From an uncultured Clostridia bacterium (GTDB lineage: Bacteria > Bacillota > Clostridia > UMGS1810), in assembly GCA_934463115.1 (NCBI GenBank), contig CAKSIN010000007.1:1-64000 (forward strand): a stretch of DNA of 64,000 bases, given 5' to 3'. A program made the translations under genes and the position numbers. Positions 8,191-17,983 of this stretch are shown here, one piece after another; position 1 is the first letter of the stretch, and every line of letters begins with the position of its first letter. The notes under the pieces were generated by a model. That model did not search any database. It saw nothing but the letters and a program-made list of their open reading frames with translations, and was not told the DNA's origin.

Positions 8191-9243
8191 ATGAATGAAT
8201 TAGTTAGCATTGTTGTCCCAATTTATAACATGGGCAATAGTATTCAAACTTGCGTAAAGTCAATACAAGACCAGAATTACAAAAATATTGAGATTATTCT
8301 TGTAGATGATGGATCTAAGGACAACTCTTATGATGTTTGTTGCAATATAGCAAAGGACGATTCAAGAGTAAAGCCGTTCCACACGGAGAATCACGGCTCA
8401 GGTCCTGCAAGAAATTATGGTATAAAAAAAGCGTCTGGAAGATATATTTATTTTCCAGATGCTGATGATTATATTGAACCTAGCGCTATAACAACGATGG
8501 TTAATGCTATGAATAAGGGTGAATATGATCTTGTCGTGTTTGGTTTTAGGAGAATTAACCTTAAAGGCAAAGAACTTGAATATAAGAAGTATGAAGAATC
8601 GTCACAATATGCAAGAAAGATTAGATCAGATTATGCAAAATATATGACCACAATGGCAAAGTGGGGAATTCAGGGTGCACCATGGAACAAGTTTTTTGAT
8701 TTAAACGTTATTCGTTCTAATAAAATAGAATATCCGTCACTTAGAAGACATCAAGACGAAGGGTTCATTGGCAGATATATGTGTTATGCAAAAAAAGTTC
8801 ATTTTATACCTGATGTGCTGTACACGTATTTTGTTAATGACCTTCAAAAGGAATGGGAAAAATATCCAGTAGACTATATTGATGCGGTTAATGGTTTACT
8901 CCGGGTTAGGAAGGAAACCATACTAACTTGGAACAGGAATGATAGAGTTACACATGACTATATTCAAAGGGAATATATATCCAATTTTATAAAGGCCTTA
9001 GAGTTATCTTTCTCACCAAAAATGAAATTTGATAATAGGCAGAGAAAAGAATGGATTACTGGTAGTATTGACAAGTATAGTTTTCACTTGGAAGTGTGTC
9101 CAGAGAGCGCTGGAAAATATCAAAGGAAGATAATGAATCTTATAAGAAAGCATGCAATTAATAGATTATATTTTATACTAAAAATGAAAGTTATGATTCA
9201 GCAAACAATAATCTTTGAACAGCTAAAAAGGGTGTTGCAATAA
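8191..9243 (+). CDS. family 2 glycosyltransferase
   Basis: 350 residues: VSIVVPIYNMGNSIQTCVKS, LVDDGSKDNS, HGSGPARNYG and DxD as PDADDYI. ATG 8191 follows CGGAGAG by about 8 bases; the frame is open back to 8161 but would overlap the ATP-grasp gene. The long basic C-terminal part is typical of CPS glycosyltransferases of the EpsJ/WaaV type. It is probably a repeat-unit sugar transferase; specificity is unknown. Confidence 0.87.
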   Translation: MNELVSIVVPIYNMGNSIQTCVKSIQDQNYKNIEIILVDDGSKDNSYDVCCNIAKDDSRVKPFHTENHGSGPARNYGIKKASGRYIYFPDADDYIEPSAITTMVNAMNKGEYDLVVFGFRRINLKGKELEYKKYEESSQYARKIRSDYAKYMTTMAKWGIQGAPWNKFFDLNVIRSNKIEYPSLRRHQDEGFIGRYMCYAKKVHFIPDVLYTYFVNDLQKEWEKYPVDYIDAVNGLLRVRKETILTWNRNDRVTHDYIQREYISNFIKALELSFSPKMKFDNRQRKEWITGSIDKYSFHLEVCPESAGKYQRKIMNLIRKHAINRLYFILKMKVMIQQTIIFEQLKRVLQ

Positions 9244-9245
9244 AG

Positions 9246-10448
9246 ATGGTAAGAATTGATTTGAGCAAAAAAACACAATCATATATGGCTTATGCTCTTT
9301 TGCTTAGCATTTTTGTTACTAAGTATGCTTTAGTCACGTATTTGATTGCAGCCATAGGGAAAATGCCAATTATAGGTGAGTTTTCAAATATGATCCTATT
9401 TATCTGCATTTTTATTTTGGGTATTGTGGCTTATAAAAAATCGATGATTAGATATGCTCGTACAGAGGATATTCTTGTGCCGCTATTTGTGATTATGTCC
9501 ATACTGGTCACATGGTGGGTATATCCGCAAAACATGCAATATCTATCACAGAATTATTCATCATATATTGCGTTCTGCATTCCAGCGTTTTTAGTTGGAC
9601 TAATGAGTACGGAGTATGATGAACAAATGTTTTATATTATCACTATAGTTTCCGTGATTTCGTTAGTGTGTAGTTATTTGTACACATTTATATATCTCAC
9701 GACTAGTACATTTGATGAATTAGGACAGTCTTATTCTGTTTTGCCAGGTACTTTATTCATCATAGGTTATTATATGTGTAGTAAAAAAAAGGCATACTTG
9801 ATAGCTTCTATAGCAGGTGTAATCTACGCCTTTATGCTTGGATCAAGGGGGCCGGTATTACTAATCGCTATTTTTATTGTATCTGGGCTATTGCTGATTG
9901 ATTCTAAACTAAGTTTAAGAAAGTTGATAACCGTATCATTAATCTTTTTTGCGGTGCTAATATTTATATACTCAGGAGCTTATTTGGAAATGCTCAAAAT
10001 TGCAAGAACGTATTTGGCGAGAAAATCAATTTCTACAAGAGTAATAGATTTTATGATTTCAGGAGAGTATATATCATATACAAGTGGACGAACGGATTTA
10101 CATGATAAATTGCTATTGATACTGCAAAGTAGACCGTATTTAGGATATGGACTTTTTGGCGAATGGAATTTTAATGGATGGAACGCACATGGGATTTATC
10201 TTGAGGTAGTGTTTGAATATGGATGGCCATTAGGTGTTTTGCTCATAGTTTGGTATTTGTTTAAAGTGATTCCAACATTTTTTATGGAGAAGGAAGCTCA
10301 TAATAGAGTGTTTATGTTGGTTTTTATTGTTTATGTATTAGTTCAAGGTGTAATGAGTTATTCACACTTGAGACCTGAATTATTTTTATTACTTGGATTT
10401 TGTCTAAAACAGAGAAGGGTCCAAAAATTATATCGACTAGGAGATTAA
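9246..10448 (+). CDS. Wzy-like polysaccharide polymerase (O-antigen ligase/polymerase family)
   Basis: 400 residues with about ten hydrophobic segments and a large external loop near the C-terminus. The region SGRTDLHDKLL...SRPYLGYGLF...NAHGIYLEVVFEYGWPLG matches the O-antigen polymerase/ligase signature (Arg plus the His-Gly-Ile/Leu pair). It starts two bases after the previous stop. Such proteins join lipid-linked repeat units into a chain on the outer face of the membrane. A ligase function cannot be excluded, but the Wzx-like flippase in the same cluster favours a polymerase. Confidence 0.8.
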   Translation: MVRIDLSKKTQSYMAYALLLSIFVTKYALVTYLIAAIGKMPIIGEFSNMILFICIFILGIVAYKKSMIRYARTEDILVPLFVIMSILVTWWVYPQNMQYLSQNYSSYIAFCIPAFLVGLMSTEYDEQMFYIITIVSVISLVCSYLYTFIYLTTSTFDELGQSYSVLPGTLFIIGYYMCSKKKAYLIASIAGVIYAFMLGSRGPVLLIAIFIVSGLLLIDSKLSLRKLITVSLIFFAVLIFIYSGAYLEMLKIARTYLARKSISTRVIDFMISGEYISYTSGRTDLHDKLLLILQSRPYLGYGLFGEWNFNGWNAHGIYLEVVFEYGWPLGVLLIVWYLFKVIPTFFMEKEAHNRVFMLVFIVYVLVQGVMSYSHLRPELFLLLGFCLKQRRVQKLYRLGD

Positions 10449-10450
10449 TT

Positions 10451-11581
10451 ATGAAAGAGAAAAAATCGGTGTTCATAATTTATGAACGATATTATGATTT
10501 TGATAATAAACGCTTAGTAACCGGTGGCGTACAGACATATCTCTCAAACTTGATTCCATTATTTGTTTTGCGTGAGTATGATGTAAAGCTATATCAGGGA
10601 GGATTTGAATGTAATAGTATTCGATTGGATAATTGTGTCGTGTATTCTGTTAAAGGTTCATATCGGGATGGGAAATACTATATCAAAAAAATTTTAAACG
10701 AAGCTATGAAAACATTTGATCAAGAATCAGATTTGCTTCTGTTTGCTGATAATTGTTGCACTATTAAGAATAATGCTAAGTATTGTTTGGCTATTCAGCA
10801 CGGGATTAGCTGGGATATTCCACGTAAAAACCGATTTAGTGATTGGCTTATGGCGTTTTTTAGCGCTTATAAAACATACCGAGAGCACAAGAAACTAAAC
10901 TATGTACATAGGTTGATTTGTGTTGATTATAATTTTCCAAATTGGTATAAAGCGCAGGTTGATGAACCAAAATGTCCGTTGACAGTAATACCGAATTTTA
11001 CACAGATTGTTAAACGGCGAAGTATAGATACTAATGACAATGACAATGTTAGTATTATTTTTGCTAGGCGATTTGTTCCTCATCGTGGTACTAGAGTATT
11101 TGCAAATGCAATAGAAAGAATTCTGCGAGAGTATACTGATGTGAAGGTAACAATTGCTGGCCGTGGACCAGATGAGAAATTTTTACACGAGCACCTTGAT
11201 TGCTGGGGAAAGAGAATATCATTTATTCAATATACGTCAGATGAGTCAATAAAAATTCATCAACAGCATGATATTGCAGTTATTCCAACTGTTGGTTCAG
11301 AAGGTACATCATTATCTCTACTAGAGGCAATGGCAGCTGGTTGTGCTGTTATATGTACAGAAGTCGGCGGAATGACAAATATAGTTTTAAACAGCTATAA
11401 TGGATTGATGATTGCCCCGGGTAATGATAATAAACTATACTTTGCCATTAAGCACTTAATTGATAATCCTACAGAAAGATTGAATTTATCAAAGTGTGGA
11501 TATGATACGGTAAAAAAAGCTTTTTCTTATGGCACGTGGAAGAATGCTTGGCTTTCTGTAATTGATGATATTACTGTGTAA
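10451..11581 (+). CDS. family 4 (group 1) glycosyltransferase
   Basis: 376 residues with a GT-B fold. The C-terminal half shows VSIIFARRFVPHRGTRVFANA, VTIAGRGPDEKFL and the E-x7-E region EGTSLSLLEAMAAGCAVICTEVGGM that binds the donor nucleotide-sugar. The start at ATG 10451 follows TAGGAG (10438-10443). It is the only retaining-type GT4 enzyme in the cluster. No membrane segment. Confidence 0.87.
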   Translation: MKEKKSVFIIYERYYDFDNKRLVTGGVQTYLSNLIPLFVLREYDVKLYQGGFECNSIRLDNCVVYSVKGSYRDGKYYIKKILNEAMKTFDQESDLLLFADNCCTIKNNAKYCLAIQHGISWDIPRKNRFSDWLMAFFSAYKTYREHKKLNYVHRLICVDYNFPNWYKAQVDEPKCPLTVIPNFTQIVKRRSIDTNDNDNVSIIFARRFVPHRGTRVFANAIERILREYTDVKVTIAGRGPDEKFLHEHLDCWGKRISFIQYTSDESIKIHQQHDIAVIPTVGSEGTSLSLLEAMAAGCAVICTEVGGMTNIVLNSYNGLMIAPGNDNKLYFAIKHLIDNPTERLNLSKCGYDTVKKAFSYGTWKNAWLSVIDDITV

Positions 11582-11819
11582 AGATTGGCATAATTATTTT
11601 TATACTTGCTTACATACTCTAAGTAACCCTTGAAATTATATATTAAAAATGCAATGTAGGTATCTGATAAATACATAACGAGGTATTAAGAATGTGTCAA
11701 TTTGTAAACTGATTAAAAACAGAGAACATTTGAAAATGGATGTTTAGTGTTATAGCAAGTATACTTCGATGAATTGAAAAAATACATTCCGTGAGTGAGT
11801 GGCTGATGGAGATGAATTT
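11582..11819. other. AT-rich gap inside the polysaccharide cluster
   Basis: About 240 bases with no convincing reading frame, terminator or RNA. Short TTGAAA/TATAGC-like words occur but do not make a good promoter. The gap may mark a junction between modules assembled by recombination. Confidence 0.4.
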
Positions 11820-13307
11820 ATGAATAATAAAACAAAACAAGCAGGTGTGTTAGAAAATATATCATGGAAATTTGCCGAGAGGATAACAGCTCAATTGGTG
11901 ACAACGGTTGTATCTATTGTTCTTGCAAGGTTATTGGATCCTGGTCATTATGGCATAATTTCCATCGTAACAATATTTATCACAATTGCGAATGTGTTTG
12001 TTAGTGATGGATTTGGAAGTGCATTAATTCAAAAGAAGGACGCGGATGAATTGGACTTTTCATCTGTACTGTATTTTAATATTGTTTTTTCAATAGCGAT
12101 ATATTTGATATTATATATTAGTGCCCCATTGATTAGTATATTTTTTGGAGACGGTTATGAACAATTGACACCGGTTTTGAGGGTTCTTGGTTTGCGAGTT
12201 ATTTTATCAGCCATTAATTCTGTTCAACAAGCTTATGTTTCGAAGAATATGATATTCAAGAAATTCTTTGGGGCAACCATTACTGGAACGATCATATCTG
12301 CTATTGTGGGGATTTACTTGGCATATGCGGGGTATGGAGTTTGGGCACTTGTTGCTCAATATTTAACAAATACAACCGTTGATACCGTTTTCTTAGCTTT
12401 TTCTTTAAAAGTTAAGCCAATATTGAAGTTTTCTCTCAATAGGCTGAGAAATCTTGTGGGTTTTGGTGCTAGAGTTCTTGGACTTAATTTACTAATTACT
12501 GTATACCAAGAAATTAGAGCAATTTTAATTGGAAAATATTATACGTCAAAGGATTTGGCGTATTATAATAAAAGTGCGCAATTTCCAAGTTTGCTTATAA
12601 CAAACATTAATGTTTCGATCAGCTCAGTATTGTTTCCTAAATTTTCGCAGTTTCAAGATGATAATAAAAAAATGAAGCAACTCGCAAGGACTTCAATCTC
12701 GACCAGCTTTTACGTCATCGCGCCATTACTTTTTGGGCTTGCGGCAATATCAAGTACTTTTGTTCCTGTTGTTTTAACAGAAAAGTGGAATGAATGTATA
12801 CCATATTTGCAGCTTATGTGCTTTAATAGCCTTTTTTATACTGTAAATTCCACTAATATGCAAATAGTGAAGGCGAAGGGCAGAAGTGATATTTCATTAA
12901 AATTAGAAATTGTTAAAAAAATAATAGAGTGTGGTATACTTGTTGCTGTTTTTCGTTTTGGAATTATTTATATTGTCATTGGTATGGTTTTTACGTCTAC
13001 TGTATTTACGATTATTAATTGTTTACCAACCGAAAAGCTTATAGGGTATTCTTTTGGTGAACAGTTGAAAGACATTTTGCCGACGTTGTTGCTGTCAGGA
13101 ATTATGTATTTAATTGTGTACTTTATTGGAAAAAATACTATTAATCAAGGTTTTAGCCTATTAATACAGATACTTGCTGGCGGATTAATTTATATAGGAC
13201 TATCAATTCTAACCAATAATTGTGAGCTCAAATTAATACTTTCAATACTTTTAAAATGCCTGAGATGGGGGAAAAGAAATGAGAGAAATCAGTTCGAAAG
13301 AATATAA
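11820..13307 (+). CDS. Wzx-like flippase (MATE/MOP superfamily)
   Basis: 495 residues, about 12-14 hydrophobic segments. The N-terminus, ISWKFAERITAQLVTTVVSI then LARLLDPGHYGI, and FVSDGFGSALIQKKDA match polysaccharide biosynthesis/export proteins of the Wzx/TuaB/lipopolysaccharide-flippase group. It would move the undecaprenyl-linked repeat unit across the membrane for the polymerase. ATG 11820 has GGAGA seven bases upstream and is preferred to GTG 11799. Its 3' end overlaps licD by 29 bases. Confidence 0.87.
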   Translation: MNNKTKQAGVLENISWKFAERITAQLVTTVVSIVLARLLDPGHYGIISIVTIFITIANVFVSDGFGSALIQKKDADELDFSSVLYFNIVFSIAIYLILYISAPLISIFFGDGYEQLTPVLRVLGLRVILSAINSVQQAYVSKNMIFKKFFGATITGTIISAIVGIYLAYAGYGVWALVAQYLTNTTVDTVFLAFSLKVKPILKFSLNRLRNLVGFGARVLGLNLLITVYQEIRAILIGKYYTSKDLAYYNKSAQFPSLLITNINVSISSVLFPKFSQFQDDNKKMKQLARTSISTSFYVIAPLLFGLAAISSTFVPVVLTEKWNECIPYLQLMCFNSLFYTVNSTNMQIVKAKGRSDISLKLEIVKKIIECGILVAVFRFGIIYIVIGMVFTSTVFTIINCLPTEKLIGYSFGEQLKDILPTLLLSGIMYLIVYFIGKNTINQGFSLLIQILAGGLIYIGLSILTNNCELKLILSILLKCLRWGKRNERNQFERI

Positions 13308-14094
13308 GAAGGTTGTATATAATATTCTTCATTACGTTAAGACTGTGTGCGAAGATAATGGGGTGGATTATTATATCGCGTATGGAACTTTACTTGGTGC
13401 TGTGCGTCATAGAGGTTTTATTCCGTGGGATGATGATATAGATATAATAATGAATAGAGACAACTTTAAAAAGTTGCTTAACGTAATGAAACATTGCACA
13501 CAAAAACGATATAAATTGCTGTCCGTTGAAAATTCAGCGAGGTACGATTTGCCTCTTCCTAAGGTAGTGGATACTAATACTTTGTTAGTTCAAAATGGAA
13601 GAAAAAATAATACAGAAATCGGTGCATGGTTGGACATAATTATTGTTGATGACGTTCCGAACGACGAATGTAAGCGCAGAAAATTCTTGGCAAAGATGAA
13701 TTTTTTTGAGAACGTTTGGGAATGGACACAGTATTCAAGGCTTTCAGTAAAAAATGCAAGAAATATTTCGGAAATGATGAGGTTTACGATATATAAGATA
13801 CTCGCCTTACCGGGTTCACGGTGTTGGTCATTTTTTTTGAATAGACAAGCACAAAGATACAATCATAAAGACTGTGAATATTTTGCTGCTGTGGCATTTG
13901 CGGGCGGTAAACGCAAGGCTTATTTAAAGAGTTATCTCGGTATAGGAACAAAGCTTATATTTGAAACTGATTCATACAATGCCCCTGAAAGATGGGATGA
14001 GTATTTAACAGTTGCTTATGGAAATTACATGGAGTTACCACCTGCTGAAAAGCGTGTATCAAACCATAGTTTTAAAGTTTATTGGAAAGAGTAA
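13279..14094 (+). CDS. licD: LicD-family phosphocholine transferase
   Basis: 271 residues. The defining LicD region is residues 35-59: YGTLLGAVRHRGFIPW followed by DDDIDIIM, the acidic nucleotidyltransferase-fold motif. LicD proteins transfer phosphocholine, or another phospho-substituent, from a CDP-activated donor to surface sugars. AGATGGGGGAAAAGAA precedes ATG 13279. The next gene would make CDP-choline, so choline is the expected substituent. A phosphoethanolamine or ribitol-phosphate role remains possible. Confidence 0.85.
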   Translation: MREISSKEYKKVVYNILHYVKTVCEDNGVDYYIAYGTLLGAVRHRGFIPWDDDIDIIMNRDNFKKLLNVMKHCTQKRYKLLSVENSARYDLPLPKVVDTNTLLVQNGRKNNTEIGAWLDIIIVDDVPNDECKRRKFLAKMNFFENVWEWTQYSRLSVKNARNISEMMRFTIYKILALPGSRCWSFFLNRQAQRYNHKDCEYFAAVAFAGGKRKAYLKSYLGIGTKLIFETDSYNAPERWDEYLTVAYGNYMELPPAEKRVSNHSFKVYWKE

Positions 14095-14178
14095 TTTCTT
14101 GGTTGAGTTTACCTTATAATTCAAAGAAATAACATTATTCATAAATATTAAAATATGTTAAAACTGAATAAACAGGAT

Positions 14179-14208
14179 TTGTTGTTGAAATGTGAGATAT
14201 GCTAGACT
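14179..14208 (+). promoter_or_regulatory. candidate internal promoter of the phosphocholine operon
   Basis: TTGTTG (14179-14184), an 18-base spacer, TAGACT (14203-14208). An eight-base inverted repeat, AAGGCTAA/TTAGCCTT (14210-14217 and 14235-14242), follows at the likely transcript start and has no T-run. It could be an operator or leader hairpin for the HTH-LicC-LicA gene. Confidence 0.4.
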
Positions 14209-14346
14209 AAAGGCTAATTTTTATATGAAAATCGTTAGCCTTAGAAATAAGATTGTTGGGAATTATATTTGATAAAAATAATTGGTTTTACGTCTGTGTT
14301 CAAAATAATAGAGTACTCAATATATATGAACAAGGAGTGTATACAT

Positions 14347-16098
14347 ATGGTTATAAAAGAGTTTGAAATACTACGATATTTGTGCGAGAAAACAGGTAAC
14401 TTAACGCAAAGGCTTATAGCTGAAGAGACTGGATTATCGTTAGGATATGTCAATGGGATTTTGTCAGAATTCCAAAAGAAAGGTTGGATAGATAAATATT
14501 ATCAACCAACATCTGATGGATATGAGCTGATGGAACCGTACCGTGTAAATAATGCTGTTATTCTTGCGGCGGGTATGAGTACCCGATTTGTGCCGTTTTC
14601 ATATGAAAAGCCAAAGGGATTGACAGTTGTCAAAGGAGAGGTTTTGATAGAACGGCAGATTCGTCAATTGAAAGAGGCTGGTATCAGAGAAATAGTACTA
14701 GTTCTTGGGCACATGATGGAAAAATTTCTTTATTTAATTGACAAATATGGTGTAAAAGTGGTTGTAAACAATGAGTTTAAGTATAAAAACACCCATTCAA
14801 GTGTGTATTTCGCACGGGACTATCTTAAAAATAGTTATGTTTGCTGTGCAGACAATTATTTCCCAATGTCTATATTCCATGCGTATGAGTTTCATTCGCT
14901 TTATTCTGTTGTATACATGTCAGGAACGTGGCGCGGTGAACGTGGCGTTACTACTGATAATAAGGGTTTGATTGTAGCAACACAGCGCCCAGCTGTAGAT
15001 CAGTGGGTTATGAATGGTTATGCATATTTTGATCATAATTTTAGTACAAAATTTAAGAGGATTTTAGAAAATATGTGGGATGTGCCAGGCTCCGAAAATC
15101 TTTATTGGGAACAGGTATGGGCCGAACATGTAAATGAATTGCCCTTGTATGCGATCAAGTACACAGATGGACAGGTAATGGAATTTGATTCAGTAGCAGA
15201 TTTGGAAAAATTTGATTCGGAATTTATAAAATATAACGACATGACACTTACGAGAAATATTTGCTCAATTCTTAATTGTGTTGCTTCCGATATACACAAT
15301 ATTTGTCCAATTCAAAAAGGATACACAAACAGATCGTTTCGCTTTTCGTGCAAAGGACGGGAGTATATTTATAGAACGCCAGGAACTATTTCTGATGAAT
15401 GGCTAGATAGAAGAAGTGAGAAAAAGGCACGGGAAATTGCAAAGTATTTGGGAATTGATGATTCATATATTTATGAAGATGAGTCTGGTTGGATGATTTC
15501 ATATTTTATTAAATGCACTGAGAACTTTGACTTTTCAAATGAAAAGCATATTTCCATGCTGTGTGATACGTTAAAAAAACTCTATAAAAAATCGTACACT
15601 TGTGGCAAACTATGGGACTACCTTTATGAGACAAGACAGCTACTTAATAAAATCAAGATTCTTGATGAGGAAACTTACAATGTTGCGGTTGAGAAACTGC
15701 ATAAAGTTGAGAAAATCGATCGACTTGTAAAGGTTGATGGTTGGCCGATACAAATGGTTCACAACGATTTGTATGGAGATAATCTTCTTGTTTCTGATAA
15801 TAAGCTCTACGTGATTGACTGGGAATATGCAGGAGACACTGATATTGGATATGATCTCTGCAAATTGTTTGTGAAGAATAATGCAGAGGGAGAGACGATT
15901 AATAAATGGCTGTCATTTTATTACGGAAGAAAACCCACTGAGGCGGAAAAAAGGCATGTTGTTGGTTGCGCTGCAGTTTCGTTTTATTACTGGTATGTAT
16001 GGGCGCTTTATATGGTAAAGCGTGAAAAGGATTATTCTGACCTTGTACTGCGGTACTTAACAATAGCAGATAATTATATAAAAGAATTTGAACAATAA
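14347..16098 (+). CDS. HTH-LicC-LicA fusion: phosphocholine cytidylyltransferase plus choline kinase
   Basis: 583 residues in three parts. Residues 1-63 form a winged helix-turn-helix (NLTQRLIAEETGLSLGYVNG, then a wing). Residues 68-310 are a nucleotidyltransferase starting AVILAAGMSTRFVPF (LicC-like, CTP + phosphocholine to CDP-choline). The C-terminus is a choline-kinase/APH fold with HNDLYGDN (from residue 472) and IDWEYAGD (from about 490), like LicA. A single polypeptide could thus phosphorylate and activate choline. ATG 14347 has AAGGAG nine bases upstream. The HTH may sense or regulate, or may only be structural. Position between licD and the symporter supports choline decoration of the polysaccharide. 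Confidence 0.85.
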   Translation: MVIKEFEILRYLCEKTGNLTQRLIAEETGLSLGYVNGILSEFQKKGWIDKYYQPTSDGYELMEPYRVNNAVILAAGMSTRFVPFSYEKPKGLTVVKGEVLIERQIRQLKEAGIREIVLVLGHMMEKFLYLIDKYGVKVVVNNEFKYKNTHSSVYFARDYLKNSYVCCADNYFPMSIFHAYEFHSLYSVVYMSGTWRGERGVTTDNKGLIVATQRPAVDQWVMNGYAYFDHNFSTKFKRILENMWDVPGSENLYWEQVWAEHVNELPLYAIKYTDGQVMEFDSVADLEKFDSEFIKYNDMTLTRNICSILNCVASDIHNICPIQKGYTNRSFRFSCKGREYIYRTPGTISDEWLDRRSEKKAREIAKYLGIDDSYIYEDESGWMISYFIKCTENFDFSNEKHISMLCDTLKKLYKKSYTCGKLWDYLYETRQLLNKIKILDEETYNVAVEKLHKVEKIDRLVKVDGWPIQMVHNDLYGDNLLVSDNKLYVIDWEYAGDTDIGYDLCKLFVKNNAEGETINKWLSFYYGRKPTEAEKRHVVGCAAVSFYYWYVWALYMVKREKDYSDLVLRYLTIADNYIKEFEQ

Positions 16099-16255
16099 AT
16101 ATGACGATAATTAGAACAGGCGTTTTCAACCTATTACTGTGGATTACGGCGGAACGCATATTTGACGATTTATTAAAGCATACAGAATTATTTTGCCAAT
16201 GCGTTCAAAAAATATAAAATACAGAAAAATATGAACAAGTTACAGGAGGAACGAT

Positions 16256-16360
16256 ATGGAAATTATTATTGCAATTTTTCTAGGGGCATTCTTATCTGCA
16301 ATTGGTGTTGTAGGATACATAAGAATTTGCAAAGACTTTAACAAGGAGGGAAAAAAATGA
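16256..16360 (+). CDS. 34-residue membrane peptide coupled to the symporter
   Basis: ATG 16256 follows ACAGGAGGAACGAT, an excellent ribosome site. It encodes one hydrophobic helix (EIIIAIFLGAFLSAIGVVGY) and a basic tail (RICKDFNKEGKK). Its TGA overlaps the ATG of the symporter gene (ATGA, 16357-16360). Small one-helix partners encoded next to sodium:solute symporters are known, so it is probably an accessory subunit. Too short for ordinary gene calling. Confidence 0.75.
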   Translation: MEIIIAIFLGAFLSAIGVVGYIRICKDFNKEGKK

Positions 16361-17940
16361 ATATCTATTTTATTGGTATGCTCATTTCAATGATACTTTA
16401 CATTGTGATTGGCTTTGTAATCAGTGGACGTGTGAAGAATGTAAATGACTTTTTTGTGGCAGGTCGTCAGGCACCGACTTTGCTTATTGTTGGATCTTTG
16501 GTTGCATCGTACTGCTCTACTGGTATGTTCATGGGCGATGTTGGTGAAGCATATGGAGGATTTTATACGCCATTTATGATGACAGCAATGATGCTTGTTG
16601 GTGGTTATATTATTGGAAGTATTTTTTTTGGAAAATACTTGAGAAGAAGTGAAGCACTTACAATTCCGGAATTTTTTGGCAAGAGATTTCACTCGCGTCC
16701 GTTGCGAGTCTTGGCCGCTGTGACCGCTATTATTACGATGACCGTTTATCTTCTTTCGGTCATGCAGGGGATAGGTACGCTCATGAGTTATGTGACTGGC
16801 GTGAATTATAATCTATGCGTTTTTCTTGCACTAATAACATTTACGATTCTAACAGTTACTTCAGGCTCAAAGGGAGTTTTGATCACGGATACCCTTATGT
16901 TTGGAATATTTACGATTTTTTCATTGATTGCAGTAGCAATGCTTGTAAATAAACTTGGTGGTTGGAATGTTGCCGTGAAAAACGTTACAAAGATGAATCC
17001 TGTTCTTTTTTCTTGGAGCGGTGATCTTTCTCATCTCTATCCAACAGGGGCAGAGAATATGGCTTGGGCAGTTATGACTGGATTGACATGGGTTGCAGTT
17101 TGTGCTGTAGCCCCTTGGCAGGCAAGTCGGTATTTGATGGCAAAGAATGAACACATTGTTGTCCGCTCCGCTGTTTTAGCTTCAATTGGTGTTGCAATGC
17201 TGGGGTTTTTCATTCCCACTACTGCTCCGCTTTTGAACGTGTTTGCAGATCAAATTCCAGATCCTACGCAGTCTATGATCTGGGCTATTATGAATATGCT
17301 ACCCACAATCATTGGTGTGGTTACGCTTACCGGTGTTTTGGCTGCCGGTATATCATCAGCTACGACCTTTCTGTCGCTTGTCGGTTCATCTGTTGCAAAC
17401 GATATCATGCAGATTGACGATGATGTGAAGAAATTGCGAGTGGGTAGGATTTCTATCGTTGTCATTGTGGCGATTGTTATGGTATTGGCATATTTTAATC
17501 CACCACAGATATATATTATTATGCTTCTTAGCGGCACTGTTGTTGTGTGCTCATGGTTCCCGGTTTGTATTGCCTCTGTTTGGAGTAAACGTGTTACAAA
17601 GACAGGCGCTTTTTGTGGCATGCTCTTTGGATTTATTGGATGTGCGACTATGAAGATTATTGGGGCAGTAAGTGGGATATCAATACCAATTTGGGCGGAT
17701 TCATTTGTGGTCGGACTTGTAGCTAATGTACTTGCGATTGTTATTGGAAGCAAGTTGACAAGGGTAACCAAAGAAGAGAAACTTGAGAGAGAAAGGCTCT
17801 TTGTAGTACCGCAGGGAGAATTTGATGCAGCGGATATCAAAAAGACCAAGCGAACAGTCGCGCTTTATATTTGCTTTGGTGCATTGGTTAGCATAGCTCT
17901 GCTGTTACTTTGGGTACTTCCATATTATAGAGCATTATAA
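16357..17940 (+). CDS. sodium:solute symporter (SSF family), candidate choline importer
   Basis: 527 residues, about 13 hydrophobic segments. VNDFFVAGRQAP, SLVASYCSTGMFMGDVGEAY and LAAGISSATTFLSLVGSSVA match the SSF (LeuT-fold) core, including the sodium-site helices. The substrate is not readable from the sequence. Placement directly behind the licD and HTH-LicC-LicA genes suggests it imports choline, taking the role LicB has in Haemophilus. AAGGAGGG precedes the ATG, and translation is coupled to the small peptide gene. Confidence 0.85.
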   Translation: MNIYFIGMLISMILYIVIGFVISGRVKNVNDFFVAGRQAPTLLIVGSLVASYCSTGMFMGDVGEAYGGFYTPFMMTAMMLVGGYIIGSIFFGKYLRRSEALTIPEFFGKRFHSRPLRVLAAVTAIITMTVYLLSVMQGIGTLMSYVTGVNYNLCVFLALITFTILTVTSGSKGVLITDTLMFGIFTIFSLIAVAMLVNKLGGWNVAVKNVTKMNPVLFSWSGDLSHLYPTGAENMAWAVMTGLTWVAVCAVAPWQASRYLMAKNEHIVVRSAVLASIGVAMLGFFIPTTAPLLNVFADQIPDPTQSMIWAIMNMLPTIIGVVTLTGVLAAGISSATTFLSLVGSSVANDIMQIDDDVKKLRVGRISIVVIVAIVMVLAYFNPPQIYIIMLLSGTVVVCSWFPVCIASVWSKRVTKTGAFCGMLFGFIGCATMKIIGAVSGISIPIWADSFVVGLVANVLAIVIGSKLTRVTKEEKLERERLFVVPQGEFDAADIKKTKRTVALYICFGALVSIALLLLWVLPYYRAL

Positions 17941-17983
17941 ACAACAGAGTGTTGAAAGGTAAAATTACCTTTGCGTTTTGATT

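Noticed and set aside
16101..16217. 38-codon frame between the licCA-type gene and the small peptide
   Set aside because: No ribosome site, no helix or motif; probably chance.
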